Under the pieces are notes generated by a model. That model had not been told where the DNA came from. It saw nothing but the letters and a program-made list of their open reading frames with translations, and made no database searches. A stretch of DNA of 64,000 nucleotides from Bifidobacterium sp. ESL0690 (GTDB lineage Bacteria > Actinomycetota > Actinomycetes > Actinomycetales > Bifidobacteriaceae), in the NCBI RefSeq assembly GCF_029392315.1, contig NZ_CP113939.1:496001-560000 (forward strand). The letters are read 5' to 3'. Made by a program: the position numbers and the translations under genes. Within the stretch, counting starts at the first letter, position 1. The number at the start of each line of letters is the position of its first letter. Below are positions 45,518-58,945 of this stretch, piece after piece.

Positions 45518-46669
45518 ATGGCTGGTTATTCGGTTCTGATAGCCGCGGATTCGTTCAAGGGGTCGGCTTCCAGCATCCAAGTCGAAAATCTGATTGAACG
45601 AGGAATCCGCCGCGTCCTTCCGGATTGCAAAGTCCTGAAATATCCTATAGCGGACGGCGGCGAAGGTACGGTCGCTGCATTGATGGCTGCACGCCGAGGA
45701 GAGCGTCGTCATGTCAAGGTCCGAGGTCCGTTAGGTGACGAGGTTGAGGCGAGTTATGCCATTGACGGCGACGGCGAGGATGCCGTTATTGAAATGGCAC
45801 AGGCCAGCGGCATCACCTTGATTCCCCAAACTCCCGAAAACGCGCTCAGGGCCTCCACGTTCGGCGTAGGCCAGTTGATTCTCGACGCGCTCAATACCGG
45901 AGTCAAACGCATATTCATTGGTCTTGGCGGATCGGCGACCAACGATGGTGGTGCGGGGATGGCCAAGGCTTTGGGAGTGCGCTTTCTGAACAAGGAAAGT
46001 GATGATATCCCTTGTGGACTGGGTGGTCTTGAGCACCTGCGATCAATCGATTGTTTGCGTATCGATCGCAGAGTGGCCCAAACCCGATTCGTCGCGTTGA
46101 CTGATGTCTCGAATCCCTTGGTAGGTCCCGATGGGGCGCTACGGATTTATGGCCCACAGAAAGGCCTCGAATTCGCGGAAATCGGCCAATTTGACCAATG
46201 GATGAGCAGCTATGCTGAATTGCTGAACAATATCGCTGATTACGATGTAGCGGATATACCGGGAGCGGGTGCCGCCGGCGGTTTGGGTGCAGGATTGGCG
46301 GCTTTCTGCGGAGCCGAGATACAAAGCGGCATCGATACGGTGCTTGACATCATTGGAATCGAAGAAGGAATGCGCCACGTCGACTTGGTAATTACCGGTG
46401 AAGGACGTATGGATTCCCAATCGGCCAATGGCAAGGCCCCGATTGGTGTTGCCCTGAGAGCCAAGAAATACGGTGTGCCCGTCATCGCCGTAGTCGGCAG
46501 CCGTGCACAAGACTTGGGTGAAGTCTACGGAAAGGGAATTGACTTGGTTCTCGACGGTATCAGCGAGCCGATGGCCCTCGAGCAATGTATGAATCGCGTG
46601 GACGAAACAATCCCATTGGCCGCGGAGACCGCCATGCGTGCGTTCCTGCTCTCTCGACCTCGCTCGTAG
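45518..46669 (+). CDS. glycerate kinase
   Basis: This 383-residue protein phosphorylates D-glycerate (probably to 2-phosphoglycerate). The N-terminal IAADSFKGSASSIQVENLIERGIRR, the IADGGEGTVAAL loop and GLGGSATNDGGAGMAKALGVRF are the family fingerprints, as is GAGAAGGLGAGLAAF. Start ATG 45518 has GAGGAG upstream. Length is normal for the family. It may be cotranscribed with mutY (73 bp upstream), though the functions are unrelated. No other glycerate gene is near. Confidence 0.93.
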   Translation: MAGYSVLIAADSFKGSASSIQVENLIERGIRRVLPDCKVLKYPIADGGEGTVAALMAARRGERRHVKVRGPLGDEVEASYAIDGDGEDAVIEMAQASGITLIPQTPENALRASTFGVGQLILDALNTGVKRIFIGLGGSATNDGGAGMAKALGVRFLNKESDDIPCGLGGLEHLRSIDCLRIDRRVAQTRFVALTDVSNPLVGPDGALRIYGPQKGLEFAEIGQFDQWMSSYAELLNNIADYDVADIPGAGAAGGLGAGLAAFCGAEIQSGIDTVLDIIGIEEGMRHVDLVITGEGRMDSQSANGKAPIGVALRAKKYGVPVIAVVGSRAQDLGEVYGKGIDLVLDGISEPMALEQCMNRVDETIPLAAETAMRAFLLSRPRS

Positions 46670-46693
46670 TATATAGAATTCAGCAAGGTCGTT

Positions 46694-46699
46694 TACACT
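46694..46699 (+). promoter_or_regulatory. -10 box placing the anchored protein gene as leaderless
   Basis: TACACT ends six nucleotides before ATG 46706, with no ribosome-binding site. Confidence 0.4.
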
Positions 46700-46705
46700 G
46701 GGACT

Positions 46706-47476
46706 ATGACCTCTCAGCAACCGCAGAAGCGCCAGAACAAGCGCAAACCCAGCAAGGAGATGCAGCGCGTCTATCTGCGTCGCCGCATCGTCGTGGGTGT
46801 GGTCGCGTTGGCGTTGCTCGCGCTGATTGGGTTCGGTATCTATGCGCTCGCGACCAAGGTCTTCGCCAACTATGGTGGGCATAGCGAGCAGGCGGCTTCG
46901 AGCTCATCCGTCTCCAAGTCCCATAAAAAGATGCCGGCCAAGAAACCCGGAAAATCCGATAATACTAAAGAGAATCAGGATAATCAGGCCAACCAGAGCA
47001 GCGTCAGGAAATGCGGCGCGAAGGACGTGAAGCTGGAACTGAGCCCGGCCTCGCAAAGCGTGGAGCTTGGCGGCGCGCTTGATTTCAAAGCGACGATTCG
47101 CTACGAGGGTGACGATTCCTGCCTGATTGACGCCTCGAACGCCTCGCGTATTCTTACGATTTTCTCGATTTCGGGCAATACTTCATCGTCCGATGACGAT
47201 TCCGCTTCCGGTTCAGATACCGGTGCGACGTCCGGCAATCAAGGTGGGGGCACCGTCTGGAGTTCCGCCGTGTGTCCCGCCGATCCACGCAATCTGCTGA
47301 TGGCCAAAGGCGACAAGGACGTGCAGAAAATCACCTGGCCGGCCGACAGCACCGGTTCCACCTGCGTTCCTGACGATCAGCTTCCGCGCGTCAGACGCGG
47401 CACCTATATGGCCCAGTTGAGCCTCAAAGATCATCCCGGAGTCAAAAGTGAGAAGGTTCCGGTTACCGTCGAATAG
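46706..47476 (+). CDS. membrane-anchored hypothetical protein
   Basis: This is a 256-residue protein. A very basic N-terminus (KRQNKRKPSKEMQRVYLRRR) precedes one membrane helix (about residues 29-50), then a Ser/Lys/Asn-rich linker and a beta-rich extracellular domain. The latter runs from KDVKLELSPASQSVELGGALDFKATIRY to the end and contains three Cys (SCLIDASNA, SAVCPADP, STCVPDD) plus one in the linker. That pattern suggests a small Ig-like domain with disulfides. I do not recognise a family. The gene appears leaderless and lies between glycerate kinase and the convergent NADH dehydrogenase gene. Confidence 0.75.
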   Translation: MTSQQPQKRQNKRKPSKEMQRVYLRRRIVVGVVALALLALIGFGIYALATKVFANYGGHSEQAASSSSVSKSHKKMPAKKPGKSDNTKENQDNQANQSSVRKCGAKDVKLELSPASQSVELGGALDFKATIRYEGDDSCLIDASNASRILTIFSISGNTSSSDDDSASGSDTGATSGNQGGGTVWSSAVCPADPRNLLMAKGDKDVQKITWPADSTGSTCVPDDQLPRVRRGTYMAQLSLKDHPGVKSEKVPVTVE

Positions 47477-47540
47477 ACGTCGGCGATGTATCACTTAAAC
47501 TGGTAACGTCCGAAAATGCTGAAACCGTGCGAAACGGCTC

Positions 47541-48707
47541 CTAGTCGATGGCATCCCGGAAATCTTTGTTCATCCTGCTGATGAGCAGCCGCACTTTGGC
47601 TCCCTTGAGCCGGGTGTAATTGCCCTTGGAATCCTGAAGGAGCGCGACGCCCGAGTGCGGTCCGAGCGGCAGAATCGTGCCGTACGGCTTGTAGTCGAAC
47701 CTGTAGGTGCGTCCGCCCTTGAGCAGCTGGGCGACGTTGGAGGCGGCGCATTCCGCCTGAGCGATTGCGAGCTGGGCTGTGGCCGGATATACGCGGCCGG
47801 TTTCGGGGTTGGGGAAGGCCGAGACATCGCCGATTACGAATTCGCGTGGCCAGCTCCCGTCCGCTTCGATTACCGAAAGGTCGTCGCGAACGATGACGCG
47901 GTTGAATTTCTGCGCATAACCGGAGATGGGGACGACCTCGCTGCCGCGGATTCCCGCCGCCCAGACGATGGTGTTGGCGTGGAAAACCTGATTGCCGACA
48001 TGGACCTCGCCCGGACCGACCGCCGTCACGCGCGAAGAGCCGTGGAAAATAACGTTGCTGCCTTGCAGGAATTCCATGATCCATTCGGTGAGTTTGGGGT
48101 CGAATCGATAGAGCGGATTGGGGTTGGAAGCGAAGCAGTGGACTTCGAATTTATCGGCTGGCACGCCGAATTGTTTCGTAAGTATGGGAAGTTGATGTAC
48201 CAGCGCAGCCATGAATGCGACGGCTGAGAATCCATCGCCGCACACCGCAATGCGTAGGTCGTAAGGGTTCTGGCTGACGCGATAATCCGTGAGTATGCGC
48301 TCGATATGGCTTCGCGCGCGCAGCGCGTCGTCGAGGGTGATGAGTGGGAATGCGTTTTCGGAAGCCCCGGGAACCTCGGGAGTGGAAGTTGCCCCGCCCA
48401 ATGCGTTGATGAGATAGTCGTAGAAAACCAGCCCGTTGTTACGCAGTTCCACGGCACGAATGTCGTGGTCAATTCTCATCACATCGTCGACGATGAGGCC
48501 CACACTGGGGTCAATCGTTTCGCGAAGGTTGAAGCTGATTTCGGATGGATCTGTCCTTCCGACGGCCACTTCGTGGAGCCGGGCGGTGTCGTAGTGGTAA
48601 ACATCTCTGTTGACCAGCACGATTTCCGCGTCGGGTTGAAGCGCGACGAGCTGCTTAACGGCGTGCAGGCCTGCATAGCCTGCGCCAAGTACCATGATTC
48701 TTCTCAT
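47541..48707 (-). CDS. type II NADH dehydrogenase-like FAD oxidoreductase
   Basis: This 388-residue protein has the FAD-binding motif IMVLGAGYAGLHAVKQL at the N-terminus, the NAD site AVCGDGFSAVAFMAAL and the second FAD site FVIGDVSAFPNPETGRVYPATAQLAIAQAE. The overall layout is that of NDH-2 or ferredoxin/quinone reductase relatives. It would oxidise NADH without pumping protons; there is no C-terminal membrane helix, so membrane binding would be peripheral. GGAAGAGC precedes the start. It is divergent from rpoB. An alternative is an H2O-forming or disulfide-related NADH oxidase, but the redox-active cysteines of those are absent. Confidence 0.85.
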   Translation of the reverse strand: MRRIMVLGAGYAGLHAVKQLVALQPDAEIVLVNRDVYHYDTARLHEVAVGRTDPSEISFNLRETIDPSVGLIVDDVMRIDHDIRAVELRNNGLVFYDYLINALGGATSTPEVPGASENAFPLITLDDALRARSHIERILTDYRVSQNPYDLRIAVCGDGFSAVAFMAALVHQLPILTKQFGVPADKFEVHCFASNPNPLYRFDPKLTEWIMEFLQGSNVIFHGSSRVTAVGPGEVHVGNQVFHANTIVWAAGIRGSEVVPISGYAQKFNRVIVRDDLSVIEADGSWPREFVIGDVSAFPNPETGRVYPATAQLAIAQAECAASNVAQLLKGGRTYRFDYKPYGTILPLGPHSGVALLQDSKGNYTRLKGAKVRLLISRMNKDFRDAID

Positions 48708-49157
48708 GAGCTCTTCCGATGCAATCTAGATTCTCTGTAGTAACCGCCCTTATATCAAATATAATCATACTATGATACCTGTAGTTACCAAGATGATTAC
48801 GGTCGATATTGTTTTATAATATATATCACATTTTATCGATTGTGTTGGGATAATTTGGTAGCTATTTGTTAAACGTTAGATACAACTTAGTTACATGCTT
48901 ATTTTTTAGGATAAAAATCCGATAATTGGATACTGGGTTTTTAAGTTGCCGAAAGAAGCCTCTGACCTATCGCTCCCTTGTATTGGGGGTATATGGACTG
49001 GCAAAATGTCCAAAGTTATGCTAAAATGAAATTTTGCATAAGGTGTGTCATATTGCGGGCATGCTCTAACGACGAAGCGCCCGCGTAGTGTAGCCGTTTG
49101 CGGCGCGTTTCCTCGACATGAATATTCAAAGATCAAGCGAGCGATAAGGAACGTCCA
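48708..49157. other. AT-rich divergent spacer upstream of rpoB
   Basis: About 450 bp holding the leaders of the NADH dehydrogenase and rpoB genes. A TAAAAT box at 49022 is the best rpoB promoter candidate. No gene is supported. Confidence 0.5.
48998..49027 (+). promoter_or_regulatory. candidate promoter of rpoB
   Basis: CTGGCA (48998-49003) and TAAAAT (49022-49027) are 18 bp apart, giving a leader of about 125 nt. Other AT-rich boxes upstream are possible. Confidence 0.35.
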
Positions 49158-52724
<3,567 letters not shown>

Positions 52725-52837
52725 AGGCAACGCTTCAATATACGGCTTAGTCTGGGGTTTGGCGAAAAGGAAAATGCCAAGCCCGACAAGCCGGCCGAAA
52801 ATCGTAATTGTTACCAATTGGAAGACAGGACAACATA

Positions 52838-55800
52838 GTGCTGGACGTCAACGCATTTGACAAACTGAGGATCGGACTCGCCACTACCGAGGACATCCAC
52901 AAGTGGAGCTACGGCGAAGTCAAGAAGCCGGAAACCATCAACTATAGAACTTTGAAGCCCGAGAAAGACGGCCTGTTCGGAGAGCAGATCTTCGGACCGA
53001 CCCGCGACTGGGAGTGCGCCTGCGGCAAATACAAGCGCGTCCGTTTCAAGGGCATCGTCTGCGAACGCTGCGGCGTGGAGGTTACCAAATCCCGCGTCCG
53101 CCGTGAGCGCATGGGCCACATCGAACTGGCCGCACCGGTAACGCACATCTGGTTCTTCAAGGGTGTGCCGAGCCGTTTGGGCTATCTGCTCGACATCGCG
53201 CCGAAGGACCTTGAGAAGGTCATCTACTTCGCGGCCTACATGGTCACGAGTGTCGATGAGGCGCAGCGCCAGCAGGATCTGCCGGATCTGCAGGACGAAT
53301 TCGACACCGAGATCGCACAGCTCAACAAGCGCCGCGACAACGAGATCGAGGAACGCGCGAAGAAGCTCGAGAGCGATATGGCCGAGCTCGAGGCGAGCGG
53401 CGAGGCCAAGGGCAGCGCCAAGTCCAAGATTCGCAACTCCGCCGAGCGCGAGATGGCGGCCATCCGCCAGCGCTACGACGACCAGGCTCAGCGCCTTGCC
53501 GCCGTGTTCGACCGCTTCAAGACCCTGAAGCCGGGCGATATGGAAGGTGACGTGGATCTGTGGCAGGAAATGGTCGACCGCTACGGCGACTATTTCGAAG
53601 GCTCCATGGGTGCCGAGGCCATTCAGCAGCGTCTGCGTGACTTCGACCTTGAAGGTGCCGCCAAGCAGCTTCGCGAAGAAATCGACACCGGCTCCGGCCA
53701 GCGCAAGGCCCGCGCCCTGAAGCGCCTGAAGGTCGTCAACGCATTCCTCACCACGGACAACAAGCCCGAGGCGATGGTTTTGAACGCCATCCCGGTCATT
53801 CCTCCGGATCTGCGCCCGATGGTGCAGCTTGACGGCGGCCGTTTCGCCACTTCCGATCTGAACGACCTCTATCGTCGTGTGATCAACCGCAACAACCGTT
53901 TGAAGAGGCTCATCGAGCTCGGCGCCCCCGAGATCATGCTCAACAACGAGAAGCGCATGCTGCAGGAAGCCGTTGACTCCCTGTTCGACAACGGCCGTCG
54001 TGGCCGCCCCGTCACCGGTGCTTCGAACCGTCCGCTGAAGTCCCTGAGCGACATGCTCAAGGGCAAGCAGGGCCGTTTCCGTCAGAACCTTCTCGGCAAG
54101 CGCGTGGATTATTCCGGCCGTTCCGTGATCGTCGTCGGCCCGTCGCTTAGAATGCACCAGTGCGGTCTGCCGAAGCCGATGGCATTGGAGCTCTTCAAGC
54201 CCTTCGTCATCAAGAAGCTCGTGGACCAGAACTATGCGCAGAACATGAAGAGCGCGAAGCGTTTGGTCGACCGTCAGGATTCGTCCGTCTGGGACGTGCT
54301 CGAAGACGTCATCAGCGAGCATCCGGTGCTCCTGAACCGTGCGCCTACGCTGCACAGGCTTGGTATTCAGGCCTTCGAGCCGATTCTGGTCGAAGGCAAG
54401 GCCATTCACCTGCCGCCGCTCGCCTGCGCCGCGTTCAACGCGGACTTCGATGGCGACCAGATGGCAGTCCACCTGCCGCTGAGCGTCGAGGCACAGGCCG
54501 AGGCCCGCTCCTTGATGATGGCTTCCGACAACATCCTGAAGCCGGCTGACGGCCACACCGTCACCATGCCTTCTCAGGACATGATTCTGGGTCTTTACTT
54601 CCTTTCCACTGTGGTGGAAGGCGCCAAGGGCCAGGGTCGCGTGCTCGGCTCCCCTGAAGAGCTGCGCATGGCCGTCGACCGTCATGACGTCGATACCCAG
54701 GCCAAGGTGCTGGTGCGCCTGCCCAAGGATTTCGTGCTCCCCAAGGATTGGGAACCGAGCGAGCTCAAGGTCACCGACCCCGAGCCGGGCAGCCCGGACG
54801 TGGTCAAGGAAGAGCGTTTCAAGGACGGTTCCGTCCTCTTCGCCACTTCCTACGGCCGCTTGAAGTTCAACGAGACCCTGCCTGTCGACTACCCGTTCAT
54901 CAACGAGCAGGTCGCCAAGGGCAAGCTCTCCACGATCGTCGACGACATCGCCACGCGTTATTCCACCGCACAGGTGGCTGCGACGCTGGACGCCCTGAAG
55001 GACCTCGGTTTCACCCGCGCTCCTTGGTCGGGCGTCACCATGTCCTTCTCCGACATCGTCGAACCGCCGGAACGTCTCTCCATCATCCACGACTACGAAG
55101 GCCAGGCCGACAAGGTCAACGACCAGTACGAGATGGGTCTGTTGACCGAAGAGGAACGCCGTCAGGAGCTCATCAACCTGTGGACCGAATGCACCGACAA
55201 GGTCGCGGACGCCATGCGCGATAACTTCAAGGACGACAACAACGTCAACATCATGGTGCAGTCCGGTGCCCGAGGCAACTGGATGCAGATTCGCCAGATT
55301 TCCGGTATGCGAGGCCTGGTGGCAAACCCGAAGGGCGAGATCATCTCCCGCCCGGTCAAGTCCAACTACCGCGAGGGCCTCTCCGTCCTGGAATACTTCA
55401 TCTCCCAGCACGGCGCCCGTAAGGGTCTGGCCGATACCGCACTTCGTACCGCGGAATCCGGTTACCTCACCCGTCGTCTCGTGGACGTGGCCCAGGAGGT
55501 CATCGTTCGCGAAGAGGACTGCGGCACCAAGCGTGGCCTGCCGATCAAGATCGCCGACCGTGATGAGGACGGCAACCTCGTGCTCGTCAAGGATGCGGAC
55601 GGCGGCCCTTACTCCCGTCTGCTCGCCGACGATGTCATCGACCCAAAGGACGGCAAGACCGTGCTGTACAAGCGCGGCGATGCCCTCTCTATGGATGCTT
55701 TGCGCGACATGGTCGCTCACGGCGTCGAAGAGGTCAAGGCACGCAGCGTACTGACCTGCGAGTCCAAGCGCGGCGTGTGCGCGAAGTGCTACGGCTGGTC

Positions 55801-56926
55801 GCTGGCCACCAATCGTCTGGTGGATGTCGGCGAGGCCGTCGGCGTTGTCGCGGCACAGTCCATCGGCGAGCCTGGTACGCAGCTGACGCTTCGTTCCTTC
55901 CACTCCGGCGGCGTCGCTTCCGCTTCCGATATCACCCAGGGTCTTCCCCGTGTCACCGAGCTCTTCGAGGCGCGTACGCCTAAGGGCGAGGCACCGATTA
56001 CGGAGTACCCCGGCACCGTCAAGGTCGAGGATTCCGACCACGGCCGTCAGGTCACGCTGACCCCGGACGACACGACCATCGAGCCGATCACCTACCCGGT
56101 GACCCGCCGTGCGCCGCTGCTCGTCAAGGACGGCGACCACGTCGACACCGGCACCCAGCTGATCGAAGGCTCCGTCGACCCGAAGAAGATTCTTCGCATC
56201 TTGGGGCCCCGCGCGGCTCAGGTCAACATCGTCGAGGGCGTGCACGACGTGTATCGCTCCCAGGGCGTGGATATCCACGACAAGCACCTCGAGGTCATCG
56301 TCCACCAGATGCTTCGCCGCATCACGGTGATCGATTCCGGCACCACGAGCCTGCTGCCTGGCGAGCTGGTCGACCAGTCCAAGTTCCGCGACGCCAACAT
56401 GAAGGCCGTCAAGGAAGGCGGCAAGCCTGCCGCCGGTCGTCCGGAGCTTCTGGGTATCACCAAGGCTTCGCTGGCCACCGATTCCTGGCTTTCCGCCGCT
56501 TCGTTCCAGGAGACCACCCGTGTGCTTACGGAGGCCGCTTTGGAGCAGAAGTCCGACGAGCTCAAGGGCTTGAAGGAGAACGTCATTATCGGCAAGCTCA
56601 TTCCTGCCGGCACCGGCCTTGCGCGTTATCGCAACGCGACGGTCGAGCCCGACAAGGCCATCCGCGACACGATTTACCCGAACTTCGGTTTGGGTGGAGA
56701 CTCGACCGGCACTGACTTCGGCGAGGGCGGCATGGACGATATGGACTTCTCCAATATCGACTTCGGCGACCTGAAGCTCGGCGACGACTTCAATCCCGAT
56801 GACTTCCTCAACGATCAGGGTGGGGCCACGGAGCTCGGCGGCGATACTGATTTCGGCTCCGGCGCTGCTCCCAGCACCGATGCCAACTCGGACACCGGCA
56901 CCGACAATTCCGGTTCCCAAGCCTAA
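52838..56926 (+). CDS. rpoC: DNA-directed RNA polymerase subunit beta'
   Basis: This 1362-residue subunit carries the catalytic Mg2+ loop [14 protein letters not shown], the N-terminal zinc site ([19 protein letters not shown]) and the second zinc site with [13 protein letters not shown]. The bridge-helix and trigger-loop region around [21 protein letters not shown] is complete. The start is GTG 52838 with CAGGA upstream; the longer frame from 52808 adds a non-conserved segment. The last 90 residues or so are an acidic, Gly/Asp-rich tail with no conserved motif. A large hairpin follows at 56964. Confidence 0.98.
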   Translation: MLDVNAFDKLRIGLATTEDIHKWSYGEVKKPETINYRTLKPEKDGLFGEQIFGPTRDWECACGKYKRVRFKGIVCERCGVEVTKSRVRRERMGHIELAAPVTHIWFFKGVPSRLGYLLDIAPKDLEKVIYFAAYMVTSVDEAQRQQDLPDLQDEFDTEIAQLNKRRDNEIEERAKKLESDMAELEASGEAKGSAKSKIRNSAEREMAAIRQRYDDQAQRLAAVFDRFKTLKPGDMEGDVDLWQEMVDRYGDYFEGSMGAEAIQQRLRDFDLEGAAKQLREEIDTGSGQRKARALKRLKVVNAFLTTDNKPEAMVLNAIPVIPPDLRPMVQLDGGRFATSDLNDLYRRVINRNNRLKRLIELGAPEIMLNNEKRMLQEAVDSLFDNGRRGRPVTGASNRPLKSLSDMLKGKQGRFRQNLLGKRVDYSGRSVIVVGPSLRMHQCGLPKPMALELFKPFVIKKLVDQNYAQNMKSAKRLVDRQDSSVWDVLEDVISEHPVLLNRAPTLHRLGIQAFEPILVEGKAIHLPPLACAAFNADFDGDQMAVHLPLSVEAQAEARSLMMASDNILKPADGHTVTMPSQDMILGLYFLSTVVEGAKGQGRVLGSPEELRMAVDRHDVDTQAKVLVRLPKDFVLPKDWEPSELKVTDPEPGSPDVVKEERFKDGSVLFATSYGRLKFNETLPVDYPFINEQVAKGKLSTIVDDIATRYSTAQVAATLDALKDLGFTRAPWSGVTMSFSDIVEPPERLSIIHDYEGQADKVNDQYEMGLLTEEERRQELINLWTECTDKVADAMRDNFKDDNNVNIMVQSGARGNWMQIRQISGMRGLVANPKGEIISRPVKSNYREGLSVLEYFISQHGARKGLADTALRTAESGYLTRRLVDVAQEVIVREEDCGTKRGLPIKIADRDEDGNLVLVKDADGGPYSRLLADDVIDPKDGKTVLYKRGDALSMDALRDMVAHGVEEVKARSVLTCESKRGVCAKCYGWSLATNRLVDVGEAVGVVAAQSIGEPGTQLTLRSFHSGGVASASDITQGLPRVTELFEARTPKGEAPITEYPGTVKVEDSDHGRQVTLTPDDTTIEPITYPVTRRAPLLVKDGDHVDTGTQLIEGSVDPKKILRILGPRAAQVNIVEGVHDVYRSQGVDIHDKHLEVIVHQMLRRITVIDSGTTSLLPGELVDQSKFRDANMKAVKEGGKPAAGRPELLGITKASLATDSWLSAASFQETTRVLTEAALEQKSDELKGLKENVIIGKLIPAGTGLARYRNATVEPDKAIRDTIYPNFGLGGDSTGTDFGEGGMDDMDFSNIDFGDLKLGDDFNPDDFLNDQGGATELGGDTDFGSGAAPSTDANSDTGTDNSGSQA

Positions 56927-56963
56927 TGAAATAGGCTGAAAGGCCGAGTGGTTTAACGGTTAC

Positions 56964-57000
56964 ATTTGTCTCGATGCGTTTACGACGCACCGGGACAAAT
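56964..57000 (+). terminator. large hairpin terminator of the rpoBC operon
   Basis: A 16-bp stem with two wobble pairs (56964-56979 with 56985-57000) and a 5-nt loop, 37 bp after the rpoC stop. There is no T-run. Confidence 0.75.
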
Positions 57001-57259
57001 TCATATCTGCAGCTCGTTAACCGTCGGATGTGGTGGGGCAGTGGTGACGTTGCCAATCGGCCGGTCGCACCTCTAATCAGGTCGTTATGCCTCTGCACGT
57101 ATATTTTGGAATGTAAAAAATCAACGGATAAGGTATCAATGACTGGTTAAAGGCGACAATGGCAGGTAAATATCAATGTTTCGTATAACGATTTATGGAT
57201 TTTCGGACAACTTGTGTGTGCACTCCGTCGATATGGCCCAAAATGTTGCGGTTCTGCGG

Positions 57260-57265
57260 TAACAT
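57260..57265 (+). promoter_or_regulatory. -10 box of the FHA gene
   Basis: TAACAT lies seven nucleotides before ATG 57273, which again suggests a leaderless message and selects 57273 over the in-frame ATG at 57264. Confidence 0.35.
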
Positions 57266-57272
57266 GGCTTTT

Positions 57273-57881
57273 ATGAGCACTTTGCCTTTTCCGCCGCCAC
57301 CCGAGCTTGGTTGGTATGACGATGACGCCACAGTTGTATCCGCAAACCAGAGCGCGGCCGTAGAGCCTGCGCAGGAAACGGGGGCGGCGCAGACCCCGCA
57401 GACGCTGGTTGACAAGGCCGTCGCGGCGCGCAAGCCCGCCGCCGACAAATCCTGGACTTCGTCCACTCCGCAGACCAATAGCGAGGGCGACATCGAGGAT
57501 TGGGATGGAACGGTGCTTTCCACCGCTTTCATGGCCGAAGAACCCAAGAAACGTTACCGCCTGCACAACGATGCCACAGGTCAGGATATTGAGCTGACCA
57601 AGAGCGCTCTGCTGGGTCGCAACGTTTCGGCCACCGTGCCGCAAGGCGCGATGTCGATCAAGCTTGCCGACCCGACGCGCACGGTTTCGCGCAATCACGC
57701 CGCCGTCAGCTACGACAAGGACGGCACGTTGTGGATTGAGGATTACGGTTCGCTCAACGGCACGTATATCATCGAGGACGACCACGAGCAGCAGGTCAAA
57801 GACAGCCCGGTTCAGCTCTCGGCGCCCACGACGTTGCGTATCGGCGACCAGTTCTTCAAGCTCACTGAAGATAAGAGCTGA
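57273..57881 (+). CDS. FHA-domain protein
   Basis: This is a 202-residue protein. The C-terminal half is a forkhead-associated domain: SALLGRNVS, then RTVSRNHAAVSYDKDGTLWIEDYGSLNGTYI, holding the conserved Gly-Arg, Ser-x-x-His and Asn-Gly-Thr that bind phosphothreonine. The N-terminal half is Pro/Ala/Thr-rich and starts with a PFPPPPELGWYDDD segment, possibly a docking or phosphorylation region (VLSTAFMAEE). It faces a PP2C phosphatase across a convergent group, so the pair may belong to one Ser/Thr phosphorylation circuit. No kinase is in the window. Confidence 0.88.
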   Translation: MSTLPFPPPPELGWYDDDATVVSANQSAAVEPAQETGAAQTPQTLVDKAVAARKPAADKSWTSSTPQTNSEGDIEDWDGTVLSTAFMAEEPKKRYRLHNDATGQDIELTKSALLGRNVSATVPQGAMSIKLADPTRTVSRNHAAVSYDKDGTLWIEDYGSLNGTYIIEDDHEQQVKDSPVQLSAPTTLRIGDQFFKLTEDKS

Positions 57882-58008
57882 AGCCAGCTAAGTGCGTCTC
57901 GGCTGAATTAAAGTTAGTCATCGTTATAGATTCGGCTTCAGGCTCGCCGAAGTTTGCGTTTCGGCTTGGCGTGAAGCTTTGATTGCTGAAATTTAGTAAT
58001 ACGTTACA

Positions 58009-58060
58009 TAACGAATGTCCCGCTACCTTACCATTTCGGTAGGTAGCGGGACATTCGTTA
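58009..58060. terminator. 20-bp perfect palindrome, bidirectional terminator
   Basis: Left arm 58009-58028 and right arm 58041-58060 are perfectly complementary, with a 12-nt loop that pairs further. It lies between the convergent FHA and variant-LRR genes. It has no T-run. Confidence 0.7.
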
Positions 58061-58144
58061 TGTCGAACGGTTTAGATTGGGAACCCGTTGGTTTGCTGTC
58101 AAATCGATAAACCAGCTGACGTGATTACTTGAGCCGATTTATAC

Positions 58145-58188
58145 GCACGGTTACTGACAGTCGTCTTTGCGGGTATCAGTAACCGTGC
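58145..58188 (-). terminator. hairpin at the 3' end of the variant-LRR gene
   Basis: A 13-bp perfect stem (58145-58157 with 58176-58188) and an 18-nt loop, 16 bp after the minus-strand stop. Confidence 0.6.
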
Positions 58189-58203
58189 AGACACCGAACA
58201 GCA

Positions 58204-58779
58204 TTATTGCCGCGTGGCCAGTGCCGCGTCGATGGCCGGGTCGTGCAGCTGGGCGAGCCAGTTCAAGAGCTCCGGGTAGGTATTGGGGTTGCGTGCCAGG
58301 CAGGGGCGCAGTTCGGGGGCATATTGGGCGATGCTCGCGATGGTCATCTGGTCGGTGTTCGGGTCCAGCGCCTGCTCGGCGGTGTAGCCGTAAGCGTTCG
58401 TGGCGACGGGCATCTGCTGGTTGTAGGCAGCGGCCGGTTGCTGTTGTGCCGCATACTGATTCGCGGCAGCATACTGGCCACCCGCGGCCTGCTGATCGGC
58501 GATGTAGGGTGATGAAGCTTGTGCCGCAACGTCCTGCTGAGCCGGTGCCTCTTGCGGCGAAACGCCGTGATCGGGAACCTCAAAGCCCATGGTTTTGAGC
58601 GTCTCGCGTGCGCGGTCGTCGCCGAACTGGGCGAGCCAACGCTTCAGCCCTGGGTAGGTGCGCGGATTCGCGGCTACGTTCGCGCCGAAATCCGGGTTTT
58701 CGTAGGCGACTTTCGCCAGCATGATCGGGTCTGCCTCGGAATCCTGAACAACGGCGACGGCGGTGTCGTAATCAACCAT
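58204..58779 (-). CDS. variant leucine-rich-repeat protein
   Basis: This is a 191-residue protein. Two related blocks, one at residues 10-65 (DPIMLAKVAYENPDFGANVAANPRTYPGLKRWLAQFGD) and one at about 140-190 (DQMTIASIAQYAPELRPCLARNPNTYPELLNWLAQLHD), have the helical layout of variant leucine-rich repeats. They are joined by a Gln/Ala-rich, presumably disordered linker of about 70 residues. Such proteins are common in bifidobacteria; their role is unknown but protein binding is likely. Leader sequence AGAGAAG precedes the start. It is the last gene of the minus-strand DUF58-transglutaminase-PP2C group, separated by 166 bp. Confidence 0.8.
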   Translation of the reverse strand: MVDYDTAVAVVQDSEADPIMLAKVAYENPDFGANVAANPRTYPGLKRWLAQFGDDRARETLKTMGFEVPDHGVSPQEAPAQQDVAAQASSPYIADQQAAGGQYAAANQYAAQQQPAAAYNQQMPVATNAYGYTAEQALDPNTDQMTIASIAQYAPELRPCLARNPNTYPELLNWLAQLHDPAIDAALATRQ

Positions 58780-58945
58780 GGTATTTCACTTCTCTTTCTT
58801 GTTGATGAATGCTCGACGTTCATCTGTTTTCTATTATCGATAATTATTACTTCACTACAACGATTATAACGTTTGATTCGCATTCTGTCGCGCGAATGAT
58901 GCACGAATGGAACGAAAAACATCGCATTTATTTGATTTATGCGAC

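Larger units (their letters stand above)
56927..57272. other. gene-free spacer after rpoC
   Basis: It holds the rpoC hairpin at 56964-57000 and the FHA gene promoter region. A tRNA-like D-arm string at 56943 does not fold into a tRNA. No gene is seen. Confidence 0.6.
57882..58203. other. convergent intergenic spacer with two hairpins
   Basis: It contains the hairpins at 58009-58060 and 58145-58188 and no gene. Confidence 0.6.

Noticed and set aside
52811..56920. An open frame of about 1369 codons antisense to rpoC
   Set aside because: It mirrors rpoC codon usage, has no homology-like motif and no credible ribosome-binding site; the sense gene explains it.
56943..56962. GCCGAGTGGTTTAACGG, which looks like a tRNA D-arm
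   Set aside because: The acceptor, anticodon and T arms cannot be formed around it; the following bases make the rpoC hairpin instead.
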